From assembly GCA_963070105.1 (NCBI GenBank), contig OY718803.1:2772507-2836506 (forward strand): 64,000 nucleotides of DNA, read 5' to 3'. Positions 48,094 through 60,471 of the stretch are shown here, piece by piece. The DNA is from Litomosoides sigmodontis. Lineage: Eukaryota > Nematoda > Chromadorea > Rhabditida > Onchocercidae. The notes under the pieces were generated by a model. The model saw only the letters and a list, made by a program, of their open reading frames with translations. It was not told the DNA's origin and searched no databases. Each line of letters opens with the position of its first letter. The stretch's first letter is position 1. The translations under genes and the position numbers were made by a program.

Positions 48094-48317
48094 TAGTTGT
48101 ACAGTTTCGAGCACGAACGGTAGCACCACTGTACTGTTGTAGGAATTCTTAGTTCCGACAACGTATGCTCTTCCATTTGTAAACATTTCAAACTTTCTAG
48201 CGCATTCCATCCGTCGCTCATTCTCGGAGCTTTGCTTAACTGATGCATTCGAACTTGCTTCTTCTGCAAAGGGAATACCTTTTGTAGTAGCTTCATCATT
48301 TCTTACGTGGAATTCTT
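48094..48317 (-). CDS. Candidate internal coding exon, unknown protein
   Basis: On the minus strand a strong acceptor (ACAATTTTTTTTCAG) and a strong donor (CTA|GTGAGT) enclose 224 bases that stay open in one frame for 74 codons, including EFHVRNDEATTKGIPFAEEA and RKFEMFTNGRAYVVGTK. It is GC-richer than its flanks. The frame enters with two bases and leaves in phase 0. I do not recognise the peptide and could not find firm neighbouring exons; it lies between two + strand genes. Confidence 0.4.
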
Positions 48318-49985
48318 CTGAAAAAAAATTGTTGAAATGACCGCCTCCTTTTAGCCGACATTCCTTTAGCCACACCGACAATCTAACAATCCATTTTCAA
48401 CTGTCACTTCGATGCTTGCATGCTTAATATTCCAAAATTGACTTCGTTGCAATAAAAGATTAACCATACCTCTCGCCATTAGTAAGTCACCTATCCTAGC
48501 AAACTTACGAATAGAGAGCTTTCTCGTACGCCATATTTTAGAATCCCTTACGTGATATTATAATTTCTTACGCAACATCATAACCGCTTATTAGCAAATG
48601 CACTTCAAAGCAAAAGATATCAGGTAGATTAACTTCTGAATACCTCGGATATTTTGCATATTTTAAGGTATTTTACGGAATGATCTGTAATTACGGAAAC
48701 TTCTGCACCTTAGCATTTCAATGGTTTCCGGAACGATAAAATTTCCGGACATCCGGATCAACCTGTAAATGTGTGCTACTGCGCAGTTCATCACAATTGA
48801 TGATTCAGCCGTCATTAATTAACCTCCTCACTTCCACATAACAATTCTTACATTAAACATTCCTCTCTCCTAGCTTTCTCCCTCTCTCTTTCTCTCCCTC
48901 TCCCTCTTCCCCACTCTGTCTCTCTCCTCCTCTCTCTTTCCCTCTTGCTCTGTAATTTGCCAACCCACACCCAATCACTAATAATGCAAAAGTGACTATT
49001 TTCAAAATTTTTGTTTTGATTCAGCCACATATCCTCACACTATTTTTTTATTACTTTTACTTCTCCCTCCTATAATCTTTTGAAACTTTATCATTCTCAA
49101 GTTCTCCTCTAATGCATTTTATTTCTTGTTGACTGCAGCGAAAAGTCTGCAGTTGGAATGTTGTGAAAAATACTTGTCCCTTTACTCGTATCACTTCCGC
49201 CTCCTCAAGTTGCTGTGTTGGCTTTGCGTTGCTTATCTTTCCTCTCTAACGGTTTTTTTTCTTTTTTTCCACTAATCTATTTGTGCTTGTATCTTTTTCT
49301 TTAATTTATCAAAAACTTACCAACATATTTGCATATATTATGTTAATTTGCAGAATTGATTAGCGAGTAGATAAATAATAAGATTACTTCTTTAGCAACT
49401 TATAAATTTTAGTTTCATTAAGGTACTGCGCACGCTTATTGATTCCTTTTCATTCGTATTTGCATATTGTGGGTGTTTAATTGATTTACTGAATTTTTTG
49501 CTCTTTTATAACAACTGTTCGCTTATTAACTTACCGATTTTTTTTTATCTTTTTTTCCTTCACTTGTTTAGTGTTTTTTTCCTTATTACTCCTTAGTCTT
49601 ACAAGAGTTTGAAAGTGATCAAATTTAAATCTTATTTGCGATTAGTGATTATACCAATAGCAATGACAATGATAATAAGGATGGGAAAATTAGTAGCACT
49701 GAATGTATTGTTGTCATATATCATTACTTGCGTCGAATGAACTGTAATTCTGTTATACTTCTCGCTTCGCTTTTAGACTCGTAATAAATAACAGGAGCAG
49801 CAAGCAGTTGTTTTATCAATCATCACCGATTTCCTGTTTTGATGTTTTGTAGACCGGATTTCATCGTTCTGGTCAGCATAATTATTTCAACAGTCACAAC
49901 GGTAACGAAAGTAACGACAACGACAGTTTGATTGTCTTCCATTTCCTGTTAATTCTTTTTATTCTTCACGGCTTCCTTGACAGCT
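48318..49985. other. Spacer upstream of the CDC42SE-like gene
   Basis: CT-rich runs at 48880-48955 and AT-rich sequence. It probably includes the promoter of the CDC42SE-like gene; no other exon was supported. Confidence 0.5.
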
Positions 49986-51257
49986 ATGATTCGACGAAGT
50001 CCACGATTCTGGTTTCTTAACTGTTGTATTTCTCCACAATCAGAAGTATGCTTACAGTAACTTGCTTACATACACAACAGCTGACTTGCTTTAAGGATAC
50101 TGTTTTAGTTTAGTAATTGTGACGGTAAACAAGCCACAATCATCAACATTTTGATGACTTTGGTTCCCTTTTGATTGGTGGTGGCTGTAGGCTGATAAAT
50201 TTCAAACTATGTAAGCATTGATGGAATTGTTAATCAATTCGAAAACAAGTACAAATCATTTATTGAGTGGTCAAACATGGCAAATTTATGGTAGATCCAT
50301 GTTATCGTTTTTATTTGTTGAATTAAAGTTACAAATAGTTTTTGGCGTATATCCAAAAGACATCTTCTTTCTTTCATTTCCGACCTTTATAGATAGCTCG
50401 AATAAGGATAGATCGTTCAATGATTGGTGGTCCAACGGATTTCCGGCACATTGGACATATGGGTGCAAGTGATTTCAACACTACATTCAGCGTGATTAAT
50501 TCATTTAATTTTTTTCCACTTTTTGGAATGAGCAATATATTGCTATATGTACTTTGGCATTTTTCATAATTTTATTGTAGTTTGTTTAGCTTTTAAGAAG
50601 CATTGTTTTGCTAACTTTTCGAAACTCAACTTTTAAAATTCATTAGTGTATATTTTATTCACTTATTAGCTAGCGGCCTTTTCAACTAAACGACACATTA
50701 GTACATTACGGAGTATTTCGAGATGTTGCCAGTCCATTTTTACCCACCAAAAATTAGAGCTATCTGAGCTTTAATTTCAGGTCGATGCAGTAAGTTGCTT
50801 GCTCAGGTCGAAAGGTGATGACTCTTATTCGTTGCCGGTACCACAACATCTACGGGCAAATGATGTACCTATTAAAGGTAATTTTCGGACTTTTGATTAT
50901 TTAAGTATTTACTGTTAGATTTGCAAAAAATAGAGATATATATTATGAGTGAGATATACATCGCTTTCTTAACTCGCAAGGTATTGAAACGAATTGTTTA
51001 ATATGGAAAAATAGGTTAGTTCTTAGATAAGCTAAATACAACTAGATGAAAATGTTAATTTTCCGAGTGAACATATTAAGAAGCAGAGTCCGTTATTATT
51101 AGTGAAAGCGAAGCATTTTTCAAAAAACGGAATGGAAGAACCTAGTGCTAAACCAGTGTTAAACTAGAGGCGAAATGCGCTCTTGCAGAAATTTTACTTC
51201 GGAATACCAAAGCCTTCTTGTGAAGCAAGTAATTTTGGTTCTTTTTTAGCTCAATAA
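49986..51257 (+). CDS. CDC42SE: CDC42 small effector (SPEC/CDC42SE) homologue
   Basis: Exons 49986-50045, 50393-50491, 50781-50877 and probably 51250-51257 give 87 residues; vertebrate CDC42SE2 has 84. The first exon encodes 20 residues ending FWFLNCCISPQSE, matching the conserved N-terminal FWxCFNCC that anchors family members by palmitoylation. The second encodes RIDRSMIGGPTDFRHIGHMG, a CRIB motif (I-x-x-P-x-x-F-x-H-x-x-H-x-G) that binds GTP-loaded Cdc42. The third carries LLRSKGDDSY, like the QMQSKGGY segment of relatives. These proteins act at the plasma membrane in actin signalling. A 3' splice site (CTTCCTTGACAG) sits two bases before the ATG. The tiny last exon (Ala-Gln-stop) is the weakest part; reading through would stop at about 50930. 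Confidence 0.85.
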
Positions 51258-53229
51258 TATTTTGGAATATATGTTTCTTTACTGGGTCGAGTATTTGATC
51301 AGCGAACGAAGAAATCGTCCACGATCAGCTTATATCAAATCTGCATTCGTTAACGTAGTTCATGGTTTTTTCTTCCAAATTTCTGCACTGAGTCTTCAAG
51401 AAATCAATGCTATCGCTGGTGTTGCGTCATTTAATATGTTTCAATAGTAGTGCACAGAAAATTGTTTCGCATAATGTTTACTATGCTTGCACTGTTGCTG
51501 TAAATATTCGCATTTAGCCTTCTGTCTATGAAGTCAGTGTATGATTTTGTAATCGTACTCTTTATTTGAAAGTGTGAACATATACATGAGAGGTACTTGT
51601 TTTATGGGTGCTCGGGTATAGCACCTCAAGTTGGTGGAGATTATTTGATTCTATTTTTTATTAACATTTTTTGGTTTTTACTGTGCAGCAACAGAAGATA
51701 GAGGTGTATCTTGGTTTTGTTCGTCTGTAAATTTTCTAATAAATTTACACCAAATATTACTGTTTCGTGAAAAGTGAATTTAGTCTGAGAGGTCAGAGGC
51801 TGATTTTACTACTTATGCTTTTTTTCCATAATTTGCAAAATAAAATAGAGCGAAGTGAGGAGAGAAAGGTTATTAAAGTTTTTTCTAATTCCTTGACTTC
51901 ATGTATTTACATTGCTGTGCCCGATAGAACCGACATAATACTAGTAATGTTAATAGCTTCAACTGGTTGTGTTAATTTTTTCATTCCTCTCAGTTTCCCC
52001 TTTAAGCATATCATTTTGTTACATGGTACATTTTTTGTTTAATATTCAAAAATGCTGTCCTTCTTACCCCTCTAAAAGTTCACTCCTTTGCACATTTTTG
52101 CTATGCGTTTTCCGTTGTTTCACATTGCTGTACATTTTATGCAGTTATATAATTTTATTCAAATAAAAATGTATGAAAAATTTGCGCTATAATTTCGTAA
52201 TTTTTCTGTACACAAAATTGGCATAAAGTTTAAAATCTTGCAATATTGCCATTTTTTCTTACAGTCCTTCAAGCTATAGATTTACATTGGAAAGAATTGA
52301 AGTGAATTCACCACAAACATATGTAGAAAACTTTGAAAGCATTGGTCACTTGTAGTAATTATGAGGTTTTTTGTTCTGTAATATATTCTTTCATTTCCTG
52401 ATGCAATTAGTGACTCCCTGTACTGAGCTTCTTTCACTTACCGATAAGATGTCCACAAAGCTTCCTTAACTTAAGATCTTATCTACCTTTTTTGCTTCAT
52501 CACAGATAAGAATTGACTATCGTTCTTCTCTCTTCCATATTATTCGCTATTCAATTTGTTTTCATTCATACAAAAATCTGTCTGTTGCATACCACGAAGG
52601 AAGGAAACCTCAGGCTCACTTAGGAGGAAGCGTATTTTCCACCCTTGCTCTATTAGAACCTTTTGATATTTGCCTCTTTTGCTCTATCCATCTTTTCTAT
52701 CAGATTTCTCAGATGAAATTACTACAAAATAATTTGCGAATTAGTAGATGACCATAAGGGAAATTTTACAACACGTGGTATGGCTTCCTGTAATCCTTGC
52801 TCTGCCTTAGTTAAATGTAATCTGTGCGCAAGTATAAGTGCATTTAATTGTTTAAAAAAGATTAGGAATTAATTCGAATTTTAGAAAAATACACGACAAA
52901 AATATATATTTTTTTATAGTTATGAGTATTAAGAAATATGCTTTGTAGGATATAAAAGCAATGAAATCATCTTAATATTTACGGTAAATTTTACTTTTTC
53001 CTCTTCACGTATGATGATGTATAATCGTAGGACGAAAAAAAAAAAAGAAAGGTTTAAAACACTTTGGAACATGACTGCGAGATTGTTGGAAGATTTGAGA
53101 CGTAAATATTAAATGTTTTTGAAAAAATAAAAGTACGAAATTGAAAAAGCTGAAGTGAACAATTCAATTTCTTGCGTTTAAGAAATACATTCATATTGGC
53201 AGCTAAGCGGTGAAGCTATCCATCCCATT
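51258..53229. other. Convergent spacer between CDC42SE-like and UPF0235 genes
   Basis: It holds the 3' flanks of both genes. Small open frames (for example 51262-51447 and 51767-52042) show no family resemblance or clear splice structure. Nothing further is supported. Confidence 0.55.
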
Positions 53230-54755
53230 TCATCCCTTTGTGATGACATTTCTTTCCAATTTTTCGCGTACTTCTTCCAAAGTGATGCGTTCACCACTAA
53301 CTCGTAATATTTTTGACCTTGATCGAGCGCCCTGCAAAAAACTCCTCATCAATTGAATGGCTTAAAAGTTTTTTGCAAAAAAATAACAAAATGATGCAGT
53401 AGATCATGTTTTCCGTATTTTGGTAAAACAAAGACTGCGTGAAATCGCGTTGTAAGACGTCTAAAATTTGAGCACAACCGTTCGAAAAACTTTGGACTTT
53501 CTTCTCTCTTCCTAAATTTTAAACATTGGTTTATGATTTCTTAAGTACATTTTTTTACAGAATACATTGAAAGTTAACTTGCGTTAGTTGTTGTCTTAAT
53601 ATTTCATATATTTTCAGAACTTTTCGAAATTTTAAAACCTTTTCGACATTCAAAATCTCCAGGAACACAATAGCTTATTTAATCGTAAGCTGATATTTAC
53701 AATCTTATTGTTTCGTTGTATCCAGTATGTATTGAGGAATTAATTTGATTCTTTAATTCATTTATTAGTCTGTGTATAAATTTGTGAAGAAGGCAATTCC
53801 ACTTTTCCAATTTCGCTACTTTTGCTCGGCTGCCACCTGCCTAGCTATTTTATTATAGTTTAAAAAAAAAAGCTAGTACGGATAAAATCTACCATATCAA
53901 GCGTGATTTCATTTTTACGTAATTCCAAAATGCTCATCATAGCATTAATTAGCGTTTCGTTTGCTTGACCATCATGTGGAGGTGCAGCAATTGCAAGTTC
54001 AATTTCGTTCGCACCAATGCATAAAATAAAAAATGCTAATCATCGTGTTATTTTTTAATCAGTTAAAAGGCTATTTCAAAAATCCTTCTACATAATATAA
54101 TTAAATTAACCGTTAATTATCTTTTCGTTATATAGATTATGTAAAAATGAACAAATTCACATGTTTTCCTTTTTGTCTCACTAATCTCACAATCATAGGA
54201 AAATTATGTTTGAAAACAAATTATTACGTATAAGGAAATATTTTTAGAAACAAATTACTACCTGTAACACGTGTTGTTCTTGCATTAGGCTTCGCGTGTA
54301 GCCTAAGAATGATTTCACCATTTTTACTCATTGATATGGCGCTTTCATCTGGTTTTTCCTGAAAATTTCAAAGTTTACTATATTCTCAGAAGGCTATAGC
54401 TAGAGTTAATACCAATTGAATTACTAACGAAAGGAAATCACATTTAACTCTTATAATTAGTCCCTTCAATAGAACTGCGAAAATTATCCTTTCACGATAA
54501 TTTTTTCAATGCTATCTTCATCATCAGTACACTTTTAACACTTACTTATTGTAACATTTCGCTTCATTTTTGCTTTGATGTATAAAATATTATGAAGAAG
54601 AATATTTTCATTGCAAGATTTCAAATGAAAATTTAATATTTCAATGAAATTTTAACTTTTGAATAATATGAAAATACGCGAAACAAAACCTTATTTAATG
54701 TATTATTCATTGTCGTTGCTGTCGTTCTTGCTACTTTCCCTTTATTCTTCCCCAT
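53230..54755 (-). CDS. UPF0235 / DUF167 protein (C15orf40-like)
   Basis: Four exons in transcript order: 54755-54690, 54358-54262, 54035-53893, 53331-53230, giving 135 residues with matching phases. Family signatures are in order: [16 protein letters not shown] (the bacterial and animal A-K-P-G/N-x-R block), [20 protein letters not shown] (the IAAPPxxGxAN block), [20 protein letters not shown] (LxLRKSDVxLxxGxxSRxK block), then [12 protein letters not shown]0235 proteins are small alpha/beta proteins of unknown function. The start of the third exon is uncertain: the only phase-compatible AG acceptor adds a short hydrophobic segment before GANEIEL that relatives lack. A splice-acceptor-like TAATTAG lies four bases before the ATG. 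Confidence 0.9.
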
Positions 54756-55635
54756 TTGTCTAATTATAACACTGCAATATTTTACTAAAAATAATTTCTT
54801 TTCCTATCACTACTAATATTTTATCTGTTCACAAAAATATCTTTCTAGTCCAACTCTCTAATTTTCTCTTTCTTCTCTTTGGAACATTTTCAGTTCCATC
54901 TTGTTTGACTCTTGTAAGCTTTTGTTAACTTTAATTTTATTATATGTAAAAGAATGTTACCAACTAGTAGCTTGACGATTTCGATATATTCGAGTAAGCA
55001 TTTATCGAGAAAGTAATCCGTTTCTTGTCCTTTCTACTGCTTCTTTAAGAATTGCCAAAATGTTTTTTTTTTTTAAATCTTAAATAAATGAATTACAAAA
55101 ACAATATCGTGCTCATATATGTAGCAGGTAGTTTGCGATGAAATTTTTATACGAAATCAGTTGAGATTAAATCTTACTTAGTCATAAATCATCTAGCTAT
55201 TCTTCATTGTATCACTTTTATCGTAATATTTCTCTTCCTTCCTAACCTATATTAGATATATGTATAAATTCTAGGATGCATATATATATACATATATATG
55301 CATCCTAGAATTCATTTTTCCACTTACCAGTCTTTTTTTCCTGCAAAAATGAATTGTAAATAAATGAGTCACAGACCAAAGAATGCTAGAGTCATTACAA
55401 AAATCATTTTTTCATAAAAGTGCATTTGAAAAAAACAGTCTAAATAATCGTTACCATTGTGAAGCTCTCTCCCATATGTTTTTCATGATTTATGCGACAT
55501 GTAGCCTACCTAATTGGGAAATGTTAAATCAGTGGCATATATGCTATATCATTTATTTTTAAATTTGATTTAAAAAAAAATTTTTTTTTTTAAGATTATC
55601 TTGTCATTCAACTTATTCAGGCAGCAAAAGTGAAA
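54756..55635. promoter_or_regulatory. Divergent intergenic region with a perfect palindrome
   Basis: The 880 bp between the starts of the UPF0235 gene (minus) and the perilipin-like gene (plus). It must contain both promoters. It includes the 46-bp palindrome at 55267-55312. No TATA box stands out in this AT-rich sequence. Confidence 0.5.
55267..55312. repeat. 46-bp perfect palindrome
   Basis: Two 21-base arms (AATTCTAGGATGCATATATA plus T, and its exact reverse complement) flank a four-base centre, ATAC. It sits mid-way between two divergently transcribed genes. Confidence 0.95.
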
Positions 55636-58362
55636 ATGGTTGATCATTCAAGTGAATATTCTGGTGAAAAAGCACATGCAGTATTACAGCAGTTCATTGG
55701 ATACCTATCTTCTCTTGTTATTGTGCAATGGGTAATTGTGATGTTTTTTTTTTAATCCATTTAAAAACTAAAAAAAAAACAAGATGTGATCAACAAGGTC
55801 TAAATTGCATTGTATTCGCATGATTTTGCTATCCTACCATACTTCTATTGCATTGTATACTGGACATAATTGCACCTACAACCTTTATACTATTTTAGAT
55901 TCTTAACATCTATAATGGAATTAAATATAGCAGTAAAAATTTGGAGAAAACATTTGATAAAGTGGAAGAGGGATTCAAAGTAGCATATATTCATTCCTTA
56001 CATCTTTACAATCGATATCAGCAAACTAATATGAATGGTTTGTTTTGTGTTCATTTGGCATTTCAATAAGTTACAATGAGATAAACTTATCTGATATAAT
56101 GAAATAATTGGAAAAGAAAACAATCTCGTAAACAGTAAAATTAAAATCAAGAAAACTCAACTGATCAATTATTCATTTGCCATTGAATTTTAGACCAAGC
56201 AAAACATTTATGGGAAGTCGTGCTAACATATGGTTTTGGTGTTGTTGTGATAATGATACAACTTAATGTAACAATCTTAATCGCTTTAATTACTATGCTC
56301 TGTAACGCTTTACTAAGTGGAAAAGAAGTGCTAGAGCATGCTTCCAGATCAACATCGGTTTCTGCTTCCATTCACTCTTTTCAAAAAATTTAATTAAATT
56401 TAATGCTTGATCATATCTAGTCTGTGAACTCTGATATCATTTTAGCTTTGGTAATAAAGTTAAATTTAATTTAGTAATAAAATGTAAAAATTTTGGTGGA
56501 AAAAAATTCCCGAAGGTAAAAGTTAGGGAAAAAAATTTTTTGATTAAGGTGCAAATTTATGCAACGATAATTGGAAAGTATGGAAAATAAAGGAGTTAAT
56601 TGAAAATTTACAGAATGCTAAAGCAACAGCTCGACAAATGGCAACCGATTTAACTGAAAAAGTACAGCAAATTTCACAAGTAAATTCATATCGTTTATAA
56701 ATAAAAGAATTTATCCGTTATTCAAAATATACTATGGATAGATTTAAACTTAATTACATTTCTCATTATCAATTCTATCAAGATTTTACTTTGATATTTT
56801 CTTTTGTTAATAGCATTTAATGATCCCAAATAGCTCATTTATTGATTATTGAAATGACACGCTGAAAAAGGAGGAATTTTCAAGAGTAGAAAAAGATAGA
56901 TAAAATGGATTTAAACAGTCTTGAGTACTGTAACGGTATTGTAGAAAGCAGATTATATTAAAAAAATTAACTTATTTTAAAAATTATATTAGTAAGAAAA
57001 AATAAATGTCATTTTAAGGTTTGTATGGAAAAAGTTGAGGAACAAACGAATTGTATTTTTGATAAGAACAACAGGGCAGCGTGTTCTACAATGGATGTAC
57101 CATTGGAAAGCAATGATACTGAAAAAATACCTCGGAATTCTTTCCAAGATATTAGTCGTCGTATCTTAGAAAATTCGGGAAATTGTGTTGGAGGATTTTG
57201 TTGGGCGCAATTTGATGCACAAAGTATTGTAGAATGCTTAAGTAATTCCATTTCATTGGTACGGTTTTTATTTCTTGTTTGAACACAGATAATATACCTG
57301 TGGAACTCTTCAAGTGATATATCATAAATTTTCGTAAGCAATATACTGCTCTAAATGAATCTAAAATTAACTGGATTGAATTAGAGAATCGAAATCTCTG
57401 ATGTTCTCTACATGAATAGATATGATGAAATCGAAGGAAATGAACCGTATAATTGCATGAAACATGAGCACTTTATCGTATCAAAAAAAGAAATAAATAA
57501 GCTCTGCTACTGTACTCCAAATTTCAGGTTGAAATTGTACGTCAGAATAAGTCATGGGTTATTGATAAGGTTGGGGAGCTGCGAGCATCACTGAATGAAC
57601 TGAGGATATTTTTGGAGATGGAAGGAGAACGTTTAAAGAAGAATCCTGAAGAAATGCTAATGTGCTATTTGCAACGAACTGCATCTGTTTTATTTGAGCG
57701 ACTTCGTATGTTAGAAGAAACAACTGAGAAGGTAATTTTTGCGCCATGCAGGCATAAAAATTATGTCCATGAAATTGACTGATGATGAAGAAAGACTTAA
57801 TTTATCTTAAAAGTTTTTTTCCTGTTTTTCTTTCCGCTAAGGTTTTACTCCAATCATCTTTTTACATATAGTGTTTGTCATGTAAATTCCCCTAAAGCTA
57901 GTATGCTATTTTTGAAATTGTAATTTGGGAGGAAATAAGCAAGGTGTTGGGTTATTTAATTAATGTATTTGCACTAATTATTCTTATTTCAGATGATGAG
58001 TGAACAAGCTACAAAGAAATTTGTTACCTTAGTATCTTATATCGAAAAATTGAATGAAAGACTAGTGGAAGCTGATAATATACATGAATTAAAAGATGAG
58101 GCATGATTTTTTTTTGAAAGTGTTTGAAATCTTGATTTTAGCAAGTGATTTTATAAGTTTTTGCAAAAAAAACCCTTTTTCTTGAGTTACTAATGCTATT
58201 TTACTCAAACAATTTTTAAGCAATGAGAAAAACGAAATGATAATTTTGCAGGTTCTCAAGGAAACACATGACCGTCTGGTTGATTTGCTGAGGTGGCTAA
58301 CAAATTACACAGAGAATGATATCACTTGTACAGAGAATTTGCAACTAGCCGGTGATGAATGA
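55636..58362 (+). CDS. Helical membrane-associating protein, possibly perilipin-like
   Basis: Eight exons, 55636-55731, 55899-56037, 56194-56357, 56614-56679, 57019-57258, 57528-57731, 57993-58100, 58252-58362, encode 375 residues with matching phases. The N-terminal part (VIVQWILNIYNGIKYSSKNL, then a KVEEGFKVA stretch) resembles the perilipin pattern of a Val-rich start, Tyr-x-x-hydrophobic-Lys and an AEKG/EEG-like motif. A hydrophobic segment at about residues 85-115 (GFGVVVIMIQLNVTILIALI) would sit in a membrane or lipid droplet. The C-terminal half is amphipathic and coiled-coil-like (LRASLNELRIFLEMEGERLK). Nematodes have one divergent perilipin (PLIN-1), so the call is plausible but rests on pattern only. 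The intron between 58100 and 58252 has a GC-AG boundary (GAG|GCATGA). A strong acceptor (CAACTTATTCAG) lies 16 bases before the ATG. Confidence 0.4.
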
Positions 58363-59858
58363 AACTAATTAAGGAATTAAGGAGACTGTAATTGTTAACA
58401 AAGAGCTGGACCAATGTAATGTAACTTTTCTACTTCTAGTAATGAATGTATTTAAAAAAGGCATGAAAATTGAGAAATGAAAACCTCGAATGTTATTTTT
58501 TGAGCATTTTTAGCAAAAGAATACCTTTTAATCCATGTATTTAATTTAATCTGTCCATTGGAAGATATGCAAACTACAGAACTAGCACTTCTTCACACAT
58601 GAGGACCCGCAGAATTCATACTACTGAAAAAGTTTAACCTTAAAAGACCTGAATCACCTGTATTAATGCATTTGAACAAATGGAAAAATCTGCTGAAAAA
58701 TAAATGGAAAAAAAAAACATGTCGAGATTCAAACTAGTTTGAAGAAGTGATGTTAAATTAAAGCAAGATAATAGATGAGTGTTTGTTATTTCTTCCTGTG
58801 GTTGCCTACTCCATTGTATATTTAATGATGTTTTTTCAGATTGATATAAGCATCACAATGTACTTTATGTATGAGCTAAATATTTTCATGTTTGCATATC
58901 ATTTTGTTATCTATCATTTTGCGTTTTGAACTTTTAGTGTACCTGAATTTTTTTTTTGCATTTTGGAGTGAGCAATCATTATTTGCTAGGTGAATTAACG
59001 CCTTATCTTAATCATTCATCCACTTCATTCGCAACAAAATAAATGACAATGAGATGATCAATGTGCTCGAAGAACATACCTAGGATGATGTATTAATCTA
59101 CGCAAGTAAAGATGTGCTAATCTATGTGTGCATAGTTGAGTAAAATTAGTTGGAATAAGTTGCACCAAGAAATATCATTGGAATGGCTAAAGCAAAAATC
59201 ATTGGAACATCCATGTAGAATAATGAAAGCAACCGAATGACCAATAGCATATTCGATTAGTAATTGAGGAAGTGAACTGCTTAGCACTGATGAAATAGTT
59301 CCAGAAATTCTAATGGAAGATTCTAATTTTTTATAAATTCTAATGGAAGATTCTAATTTTTTATAAATTCTAACGGAAGATTAGAAAACAGGTAGAAATA
59401 CTTGGAGCTAATATCGGCATTATAAAATTTCTAACCTGCATGAATGCGCCCATTGAATAATTAATAGAATTACTTCAAAAGCTAATGTTGAAAATAACTT
59501 CTGAAAGGATGAGTGATTTTACGTCGCGGAAATAGCACGGAAAGAAAGTAATAAAGAAAACTTTTATTGTTCTATAGCAATTCAACCAACAATTAATATA
59601 TATATATATATATATTTTTTGTCTCACCTTTTAAAATAATATCTGTTAGGTAGGTATTGAAAGCAAAAAGGTATAGAAAGCAAAAAAGTATAAAAATTCA
59701 GGAAATAATTTCAAACGTTTCAACAATAGATTTAAAATCAAATACATCACCACTCCAGTCACAAATTTTACTAGATAATATCACAGTATTTATGGAACAA
59801 TTTGAGTTCATTTATGTTTTAATATTGAGCGTCGCTTTAATCAGCCACATCCGAAACG
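58363..59858. other. Convergent spacer between perilipin-like and IER3IP1 genes
   Basis: Probable 3' untranslated sequences of both genes, a 29-bp tandem repeat (59327-59385) and an (AT)n run near 59598-59615. No other exon is supported. Confidence 0.6.
59327..59385. repeat. 29-bp tandem repeat, about 2.6 copies
   Basis: Unit begins AAATTCTAATGGAAGATTCT; the last partial copy has one substitution. Confidence 0.9.
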
Positions 59859-60471
59859 CTATCCAAATAAAAGTTTTGCAATTATCACGAAGACATTAAC
59901 AGCAATAAGAGGCACTAAAAAAATTACTTTTACTTGCGAACATAAACTACTGAACGAATTATACTTTTACCTAATTGAAGCTACTAAAATAATCCCTAAT
60001 TAATTGAAATGAAATATCCCACGAAGGACTGATTTTTTGTTCATACTAACCTCGCATAACTGTTTGTATTGCAGCAATGAGGTTCACAACTTGCATCTTA
60101 AAAGGTGAGGGATTCACAACATCAAATGAATTGCTTGGTACCGATAGACCGACCTGAAAATATATGCTCGTTGGATTTCATTTCGTAAATTACCAACTTC
60201 AAGGCACTAAATTATTTCGCTTCAACCACTGCTCATTTCTTTACGAAGACATTTCATGATTGATTCCGGCACACATCTTCATCTCCTGCACCCATATCAA
60301 GTTTATAATTACGACAATTACAACGAATTCAGTAGGGCAAATAAAGAAAATTCAGAAAAACAGACGGTAAAAAAGTCATACCTTGTTTAAAAAACGTTCC
60401 TTATTGAGTACAGCGATTCCATTCAGAACAAGTAAGCCTGCTTCCAGCAAACCATAAAATGAAACGAACAT
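59859..60471 (-). CDS. IER3IP1: IER3IP1 / Yos1-family ER-Golgi membrane protein
   Basis: Three exons in transcript order, 60471-60382, 60153-60051 and 59914-59859, give exactly 82 residues, the length of human IER3IP1. Matching blocks are SFYGLLEAGLLVLNGIAVLN with KERFL (first hydrophobic helix and the conserved HEERFL-like end), then MQVVNLIAAIQTVMRVPLIA (family N-L-I-x-x-V/I-x-T-V-M-R-V-P-L-I) and a second hydrophobic helix ending LLFG-stop. The middle loop is divergent. Yos1/IER3IP1 proteins are two-helix membrane proteins needed for ER-to-Golgi transport. GAACAG two bases before the ATG could be a splice acceptor. The gene lies 1.2 kb downstream of MAEA on the same strand, too far for a typical tight operon. 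Confidence 0.94.

Noticed and set aside
59657..59899. Plus-strand open frame of 80 codons
   Set aside because: It overlaps the last exon of IER3IP1 on the opposite strand and lacks any family resemblance.
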